From JAICMB01 sp049514735 (GTDB lineage: Bacteria > Acidobacteriota > Terriglobia > Bryobacterales > Bryobacteraceae), in the NCBI GenBank assembly GCA_049514735.1, contig JBEKUT010000172.1:1-13650 (forward strand): a stretch of DNA of 13,650 nt, read 5' to 3'. Below are positions 6,922 through 10,784 of the stretch, piece after piece. The translations under genes and the position numbers were made by a program. How positions within the stretch are numbered: the first letter of the stretch is position 1; every line of letters starts with the position of its first letter. The notes beneath the pieces were generated by a model. The model worked only from the letters and a program-made list of their open reading frames with translations. It was not told where the DNA came from and made no database searches.

Positions 6922-7204
6922 GAAGAGTGGGTATAGCGAGTTAAGTTTCTGATTCGTTTGGGTGTGTTAGTTTTGGATGGGCTCTGCGGAGGCTGGAAAT
7001 GGGGTCCTGCTTCCGCAGTGGCGCTCATTTGCGTGGAAGGGTTTGTTTGCGCGCGATCTATTTCGGTTTGATTATAGCGGGCGGCGCAAAATAGTTTGGG
7101 AGCGATGCGAGGGGGCGAGAGCGGTAAGTAGGTTTGTCTTGAGATAGATAAGTGGGACGAAAAAAGGCAAAATAATTTTGGAACGGGTTTTTGGGGGAGG
7201 CGTT
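6922..7204. other. Intergenic region between potD and the antitoxin, gene-free
   Basis: About 280 bases without a supportable gene. The + strand is strongly G- and T-rich. It holds the inverted repeat at 6984-7018, an A-rich run (7160-7175) and a G-rich ribosome binding site (GGGGGAGG, 7193-7200) just before the antitoxin ATG. TTGTCT (7134-7139) and TTGAGA (7139-7144) could be -35 boxes but I see no -10 at a good distance, so no promoter is called. Confidence 0.5.
6984..7018 (+). repeat. Inverted repeat downstream of potD
   Basis: CTGCGGAGG (6984-6992) pairs with CTTCCGCAG (7010-7018) to form a 9-bp stem with one G-U pair and a 17-nt loop. It lies 60 nt after the potD stop. No T-tract follows, so it is not a canonical intrinsic terminator; it might stabilise the 3' end of the operon RNA or assist termination. 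Confidence 0.4.
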
Positions 7205-7492
7205 ATGATTGTAGCGATGGCTACCGTCCGGATTACTCAAGCCAAACTTGTACGTGATGTTCGTGCATTGTTGGAACAAGTCCAGGAAGGCGTAGAGGTG
7301 ATCGTGGAGCAAGATTCTCGCCCGGTGGCAGTGATTCGAGCGCCGCGTCGAAGCGGTCGTCCGATTTCTGAGATTGTGCGGCAGGCGAAGGAACGGAACT
7401 CCACAGTGACACTCGATCCTGACTTCGGAAAGGATTTAGAAGCTGTCATCGCGAGCCATCAACAGCCATGGACGCCGCCATCCTGGGAGTAG
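7205..7492 (+). CDS. Phd/YefM (VapB-like) type II antitoxin
   Basis: 95 residues from ATG 7205, which follows GGGGGAGG by 4 nt; ATG 7217 (MATVRITQAKL) is an alternative that starts exactly at the family-like N-terminus, and 7178 is a longer in-frame start without a ribosome site. The N-terminal half VRITQAKLVRDVRALLEQVQEGVEVIVEQDSRPVAVI has the Phd/YefM fold pattern: beta strand, two helices, then the xxRPVAVI strand that forms the DNA-binding dimer. The C-terminal half (DPDFGKDLEAVIASHQQPWTPPSWE) is the flexible toxin-binding tail usual for antitoxins paired with PIN-domain toxins. Such antitoxins neutralise the RNase toxin and repress their own promoter. The toxin gene overlaps its last 25 bases but is truncated, so this is likely an orphan antitoxin. 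Confidence 0.85.
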   Translation: MIVAMATVRITQAKLVRDVRALLEQVQEGVEVIVEQDSRPVAVIRAPRRSGRPISEIVRQAKERNSTVTLDPDFGKDLEAVIASHQQPWTPPSWE

Positions 7493-7604
7493 TTGTCGAT
7501 TCCAGTATCGTCATCACTGCGGGGCGCAGAAAACTCGCAGTGCCGAATCTCGTCGAGTTCATTCAAGCGGCTTTGGAGAAATTGAGGTATCGCTTTCGCT
7601 TCCG

Positions 7605-7941
7605 CTCCCCTGAAGAACATATACGATTGGGGCAACCGCTCCCTGCCGGTCACGGCTCGGTTACGGGTCGAAAATTCTTCATCAACATTGGTGGGCCGCA
7701 GGCCCATGGGCACTCCCCTGAAGAACATATACGATTGGGGCAACCGCTCCCTGCCGGTCACGGCTCGGTTACGGGTCGAAAATTCTTCATCAACATTATT
7801 GGTGGGCCGCAGGGCCATGGACATTCCGTTGAAGAACCTACACAAGTCATTGATTTCACGAGACCGGCCAACGACGCAAGACGTCAAAATTCGCTCCAGC
7901 CACCACCGGGTTCTTCATCACCTTGGGTGGGCCGCAGGCCA
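7605..7941. repeat. Tandem repeat array, two near-identical units plus one degenerate unit
   Basis: Unit 1 is 7605-7712 (108 bp) and unit 2 is 7713-7823 (111 bp). The first 85 bases are identical, unit 2 then has an extra ATT, and only two further single-base differences follow. Each unit ends in a G/C-rich hairpin-like motif (TGGGCCGCAGGCCCA at 7692-7706 in unit 1). Unit 3 begins at about 7824 with TTGAAGAACCTA, is diverged in the middle, and recovers the unit end at 7910-7941 (TTCTTCATCACCTTGGGTGG then GCCGCAGGCCA). On the - strand the units translate in frame to a 36-37-residue repeat containing RNRAVTGRERLPQSYMFFRG. I recall similar peptide strings from spurious ORFs in Solibacter-like genomes, which would make this a dispersed repeat family; no search was possible. 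Confidence 0.85.
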
Positions 7942-7960
7942 CGAACCCCGATGGCCTGCG
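7933..7960. repeat. Perfect 9-bp hairpin at the 3' end of the secreted-protein gene
   Basis: CGCAGGCCA (7933-7941) and TGGCCTGCG (7952-7960) are exact reverse complements around a 10-nt loop. The hairpin abuts the stop codon of the - strand gene (TAG, 7961-7963). One arm belongs to the last repeat unit. No T-run follows on either strand, so termination by this hairpin alone is uncertain; it may act as a transcript end stabiliser or an unusual terminator. Confidence 0.5.
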
Positions 7961-8710
7961 CTACTTGGAGAGCGGGAGTTTGGTGACTCCGTCGGACGTC
8001 TCGTAGCGCAGTTCCCAGGCCGCGTCCTTCGACTTCTTGGCGGGTTTGGGGAAATAAAGGTAGCCGGCGACTGGGTGCACGGTTTTTCCGTCTGGCAAGC
8101 CTTTTTCCCAAAGCTCCTGACTGAGGACGCTGGCGATTTGGGTGGGGGATCTTTGTGGACCCGGTTGAGGCATTGGTGCTTCGTCGCAACCATATCCACC
8201 GCGACAGGGCTGCGGCGCGGGGCCGCCGATTCCTACTCCCGTTTCGGCTGTGGTGACGGTGCCGGTCGTTTGCCGGCCCGTGACCGGATCAGGGTAAGAC
8301 ACGCGGCCAACCGACATCCCGGTGGACGTGTTGATATCGTGCGGGCCGGAGCGCGGGGCCGGGACATCCTGCTTGCCGGCCACGACCTGCGCGATGGTGT
8401 CGGCGTCGACGGGACGCAGTGCCGCGTTGTTTCCGCCAACGGATAGAACGAAATCGTGAGGGTCAAGGTCCACATCTTTCCCAGGTCCGGGAAAAACGCC
8501 GACCTCGACCACGACGTAGCCGTGATGATTCAGGTCCGCTGCGAACATCTTCTTGGCCTGGTCCGGAGGAATCAGCGCGGCGCCGATCGAGAGATCCTGT
8601 TTCTCCTGGTGCGACGGGTAGCTGCCGGCATCGGCGCGGGGACGGATCCCAGGCGCGGAGGCCATCAGGAGCAATGCAGAAACCACGCCAGCGAGGACGG
8701 TCCTTTTCAT
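7961..8710 (-). CDS. Secreted protein of unknown function
   Basis: 249 residues from the ATG at 8710, which has AGGAGA 7 nt upstream (8718-8723 on this strand); the frame is open for 36 more codons upstream but that part covers the tetR promoter and has no ribosome site. The N-terminus MKRTVLAGVVSALLLMASAP is a clear Sec signal peptide, with possible cleavage after ADA (26-28). The mature part has no membrane span. Visible blocks: MFAADLNHHGYVVVEVGVFP, DPHDFVLSVG, a Pro/Gly-rich middle with two cysteines (QPCRGGYGCDE), and a C-terminal block WEKGLPDGKTVHPVAGYLYF that reads as a beta-rich domain. I do not recognise the family. It is divergent from tetR, about 60-80 bp apart, so it may be coregulated. 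Confidence 0.8.
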   Translation of the reverse strand: MKRTVLAGVVSALLLMASAPGIRPRADAGSYPSHQEKQDLSIGAALIPPDQAKKMFAADLNHHGYVVVEVGVFPGPGKDVDLDPHDFVLSVGGNNAALRPVDADTIAQVVAGKQDVPAPRSGPHDINTSTGMSVGRVSYPDPVTGRQTTGTVTTAETGVGIGGPAPQPCRGGYGCDEAPMPQPGPQRSPTQIASVLSQELWEKGLPDGKTVHPVAGYLYFPKPAKKSKDAAWELRYETSDGVTKLPLSK

Positions 8711-8741
8711 TACGGTGTCTCCTGTGAATATTCTACGTGGA

Positions 8742-8771
8742 TTGTGAGGAGCGCGTTTCGGAAGATCTAAT
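8742..8771 (+). promoter_or_regulatory. Putative tetR promoter
   Basis: TTGTGA (8742-8747, 4 of 6 to TTGACA) and TCTAAT (8766-8771, 5 of 6 to TATAAT) are separated by 18 bases. RNA would start near 8778, inside the palindrome at 8773-8785. If correct, the tetR ATG at 8772 would lie upstream of the RNA start and the GTG at 8793 would be the true start. Confidence 0.4.
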
Positions 8772-9377
8772 ATGAGTGTATACTCGGTTATAGTGGCTCG
8801 AAGGAAAAGTGAAGACAAGCGGAACGCGATCCTGGCGGCGGCGGCTCAGGTGTTCGCCGAACGGGGCTTGGGCGCGGCCACCTCCGCTATTTCCAACGCG
8901 GCGGGAGTGGCCGAGGGCACGCTGTTCACCTATTTCAAGACCAAAGACGATCTGGTGAACGCATTGTATCGCGACATCAAGATCGAGCTTGCCGATGCGA
9001 TGATGTCGGGCTTTCCACGTAAGAAGAGCGTGCGGCAGCGGTTGGAGCATGTGTGGAATCACTACGTGGCTTGGGGCATCGCGAATCCGACGCATCATCT
9101 GGTCCTGAAGCAGTTGGAGGTTTGGGGCGGGTTGACGTCCGAATCGAAATCCGCAGGTTCGGCTCCTTTTGCGGAGATTCAAAGCATGGCGGAGGATGCG
9201 GTGGAGCAGCGCATCATTCAGGATCTGCCGCAACAGTTCATCACGGCGGCGATGCGCGCGCTGGCGGAGACGACCATCGAGTTTATGCGTCAGGATGCGG
9301 GGAAGGACGAGGCGTACCGGGCCGCAGGGTTCGAGATGCTGTGGGCTGGGATAGTCCGCAAAAAGGCAGGCCACTAG
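8772..9377 (+). CDS. TetR/AcrR-family transcriptional regulator
   Basis: 201 residues from ATG 8772, or 194 from GTG 8793 (VARRKSEDKRNAIL), which better fits family N-termini and the proposed promoter; neither has a strong Shine-Dalgarno (GGAAG 8760-8764 for the ATG). The N-terminal DNA-binding domain is typical: KRNAILAAAAQVFAERGLG, then the helix-turn-helix ATSAISNAAGVAEGTLFTYF and KTKDDLVNALY. The C-terminal region is the variable ligand and dimer domain (WNHYVAWGIANPTHHLVLKQ), with no recognisable ligand class. It is divergent from the secreted-protein gene and 73 nt upstream of a short-chain dehydrogenase, with related palindromes in both control regions, so repression of itself and the dehydrogenase is likely. 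Inducer unknown. Confidence 0.92.
   Translation: MSVYSVIVARRKSEDKRNAILAAAAQVFAERGLGAATSAISNAAGVAEGTLFTYFKTKDDLVNALYRDIKIELADAMMSGFPRKKSVRQRLEHVWNHYVAWGIANPTHHLVLKQLEVWGGLTSESKSAGSAPFAEIQSMAEDAVEQRIIQDLPQQFITAAMRALAETTIEFMRQDAGKDEAYRAAGFEMLWAGIVRKKAGH
8773..8786. promoter_or_regulatory. Putative TetR operator 1
   Basis: TGAGTGTATACTCG is an imperfect palindrome with GAGT and ACTC arms, directly downstream of the proposed -10 box and covering the ATG 8772 region. It matches operator 2 upstream of the dehydrogenase at 11 of 14 positions. Binding here would block tetR transcription, the usual autorepression of this family. Confidence 0.5.
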
Positions 9378-9415
9378 ACCCGATGGGTGCCCTACTTTTT
9401 GTGAATCGTATTGAG

Positions 9416-9429
9416 TGAGTACATACTCA
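9416..9429. promoter_or_regulatory. Putative TetR operator 2, upstream of the dehydrogenase
   Basis: TGAGTACATACTCA is a perfect palindrome with 6-bp arms (TGAGTA/TACTCA) around CA. It lies 21 nt before the dehydrogenase start and resembles operator 1. A TTGTGA at 9399-9404 with CATACT at 9423-9428 (18-base spacer) would be a weak promoter with the palindrome covering its spacer and -10. A second perfect palindrome CATATATG (9428-9435) touches it. Confidence 0.55.
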
Positions 9430-9450
9430 TATATGCAGGAGAATTAGCGG

Positions 9451-10467
9451 ATGGCGAAGTGGACAGTGGCGGATATTCCATCGCAACAGGGCAAGCTGGC
9501 GGTGGTGACGGGCGGGAACAGCGGGATTGGGTGGCATACGGCGCTGGAGTTGGCGCGGGCGGGCGGCGAGGTGATTCTCACTGCGCGGTCCGAGGTGAAG
9601 GGCCGGGATGCGGCGGAACGGATCAGGCGGCAGGTTCCCAAGGCCAAGGTGCAATTCGAGATCTTGGACCTGGCGAGTCTGCGATCGGTGCGGGCGTTTG
9701 CCGCGAAGATCGTCGGCGAGGCGAAGCTGGATCTATTAGTGAATAATGCCGGGGTCATGATGGTGCCGCGGCGGCATCTAACTGAAGATGGATTCGAAAT
9801 ACAGTTCGGAACGAACTTTTTGGGGCCGTTTGCTCTGACGGGTTTGCTGATGCCGGTTCTTCTGCGGGCAACTGCGCCTCGCGTGACGATGGTGACGAGC
9901 GGCGCGGCCAATATGGGGATTAAGAGGATCAATTTCGACGATCTGCAGTGGGAGAAATCGTATGGGCCGTGGAAGTCGTATTGTCAGTCGAAGTTGGCAG
10001 ACCTTCTGTTTGCGCAGGAGCTGGCTCGGCGGTCGGCGGCGGCCGGAGTCAACCTGCTGAGCAATGCGGCTTATCCCGGGTATGCGCGTACGAATCTCCA
10101 GAGGAGCGGCCCAGAGAGGCCAACAATTAGTCTGCCGGAGAGAATCTTCGCTGGGATCATGTCGCAGGACGCGGCTCATGGAGCGCTGCCGACATTGCGG
10201 GCGGCGACGGCGCTCGATGCGGCCGCGGGAAGTTATTATGCGCCGGATGGGATTTTCCACGCGAAAGGAGATCCGGTGTTGATTCCGATTCCGAAGCCGG
10301 CCGAAGACATGGCGGCCGCACGGAGATTGTGGCAAATATCTGAGGATCTCACGGGGGTGGAGTTTAAAAGCGTCGGCTCCACGGCCGGCGCTGCCCATTA
10401 CACAACTGGATCGCTGGAGGAGGACTGGCGCGCCAGAAGTTTGAGAACCAAAAGGTCCGAGGGATGA
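9451..10467 (+). CDS. Short-chain dehydrogenase/reductase (retinol dehydrogenase-like)
   Basis: 338 residues; ATG 9451 has AGGAGA (9437-9442) 8 nt upstream. Classical SDR features: cofactor loop TGGNSGIG (20-27), ILDLASLRSV with the acidic residue near 73, NNAG (98-101), catalytic S150 in VTSGA, and YCQSK with Y177 and K181. The arginine in LTAR (46) after the second strand favours NADP(H). The WEKSYGPWKSYCQSKLADLL context and AYPGYARTNLQ are typical of the retinol dehydrogenase/WW-domain oxidoreductase-like group; the substrate cannot be told. The usual C-terminus would be near TGVEF (301-305); this protein runs on for about 33 residues, of which the last 22 overlap a convergent gene. It probably forms a regulatory unit with the upstream tetR. 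Confidence 0.93.
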   Translation: MAKWTVADIPSQQGKLAVVTGGNSGIGWHTALELARAGGEVILTARSEVKGRDAAERIRRQVPKAKVQFEILDLASLRSVRAFAAKIVGEAKLDLLVNNAGVMMVPRRHLTEDGFEIQFGTNFLGPFALTGLLMPVLLRATAPRVTMVTSGAANMGIKRINFDDLQWEKSYGPWKSYCQSKLADLLFAQELARRSAAAGVNLLSNAAYPGYARTNLQRSGPERPTISLPERIFAGIMSQDAAHGALPTLRAATALDAAAGSYYAPDGIFHAKGDPVLIPIPKPAEDMAAARRLWQISEDLTGVEFKSVGSTAGAAHYTTGSLEEDWRARSLRTKRSEG

Positions 10468-10622
10468 AAGCTCGCCACGGACACGTTATTCAAATCCTCA
10501 TCGGTCTCCACGATGTGGCTACGGATAAGGGTTCTAAGCTGTTCCACGGACACACCCAATTCCTCGGCGGCTTCCCGTTCTGAGTATTGGCTCTTCGCTA
10601 ACCTGGATACTAGCAATTGCAT
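10398..10622 (-). CDS. Small helix-turn-helix protein
   Basis: 74 residues; ATG at 10622 preceded by AAGGA 4 nt upstream. Residues 13-37 (YSEREAAEELGVSVEQLRTL and on to IRSHIV) form a plausible helix-turn-helix of the excisionase/MerR-like type (SEREAAEELGVS). The C-terminal block SFHPSDLLVLKLLARQ (51-66) is amphipathic. I recall short acidobacterial proteins with the same two blocks, but cannot name a family or function. It is convergent with the dehydrogenase, overlapping its last 70 bp. The sequence upstream is a possible remnant of a longer N-terminus in another frame (an ATG begins MENRKGPNAIA), so a frameshift cannot be ruled out. Confidence 0.6.
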   Translation of the reverse strand: MQLLVSRLAKSQYSEREAAEELGVSVEQLRTLIRSHIVETDEDLNNVSVASFHPSDLLVLKLLARQSSSSDPVV

Positions 10623-10784
10623 TCGGTCCTTTTCGGTTCTCCATTTGCATTCTAGGTTGAAGGCAGGGTGCAGCCCAATCAGTAAGAGGACTTAAACGAC
10701 CTCTCATGATCCCTGATGGACTTTGGTACTACGCAGAAAAATCGCGAGCATCGAGGATGACACAGGTACCATAGAAAAAAGAGA
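10623..10784. other. Intergenic leader region before ileS
   Basis: Divergent control region for the small helix-turn-helix gene (-) and ileS (+). It contains a short inverted repeat AGAGG (10685-10689)/CCTCT (10700-10704) with a 10-nt loop and a long-range pair TGGTAC (10724-10729)/GTACCA (10766-10771). No strong -35/-10 pair is obvious. The ileS ATG is preceded by AAAAAAGAGA, a weak ribosome site. Confidence 0.4.

Larger units (their letters stand above)
7468..7986 (+). pseudogene. PIN-domain (VapC-like) toxin remnant, truncated by repeats
   Basis: The frame starts at ATG 7468, overlapping the antitoxin by 25 nt, the usual antitoxin-toxin spacing. Residues 1-40 are PIN-like: MDAAILGVVVDSSIVITAGR with the first catalytic aspartate D11, then KLAVPNLVEFIQAALEK. 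From about base 7600 the protein sequence changes into translated tandem repeats (SPEEHIRLGQPLPAGHGSVT twice) and ends at TGA 7984-7986 after 172 codons. A PIN toxin is normally about 130 residues with further conserved acidic residues (a Glu near 45 and Asp residues near 95 and 115); none is recognisable here, so RNase activity should be lost. The long open frame is only a result of repeat units of 108 and 111 bp, both multiples of three. Confidence 0.75.

Noticed and set aside
6984..7018. Rho-independent terminator of the transporter operon
   Set aside because: The stem is good but the loop is long (17 nt) and no T-run follows, so it is listed only as an inverted repeat.
7605..7823. CRISPR-like or spacer-repeat array
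   Set aside because: Units are 108-111 bp and directly adjacent, with no short repeats separated by unique spacers and no cas genes.
7459..7887. - strand frame of 142 codons made of repeated RNRAVTGRERLPQSYMFFRG units
   Set aside because: It is open because repeat units are multiples of three and it overlaps the antitoxin and toxin remnant; no start signal or known domain supports a protein.
7688..8446. + strand frame of 252 codons across the repeats and the secreted-protein gene
   Set aside because: Half is repeat sequence and half is the reverse of a gene with a good signal peptide and ribosome site; no ribosome site of its own.
10681..10784. T-box riboswitch before ileS
   Set aside because: TGGTACTACGC (10724-10734) loosely resembles the T-box TGGNACCGCG sequence, but the conserved core is broken and I could not find a convincing stem I with an Ile specifier loop or a terminator.
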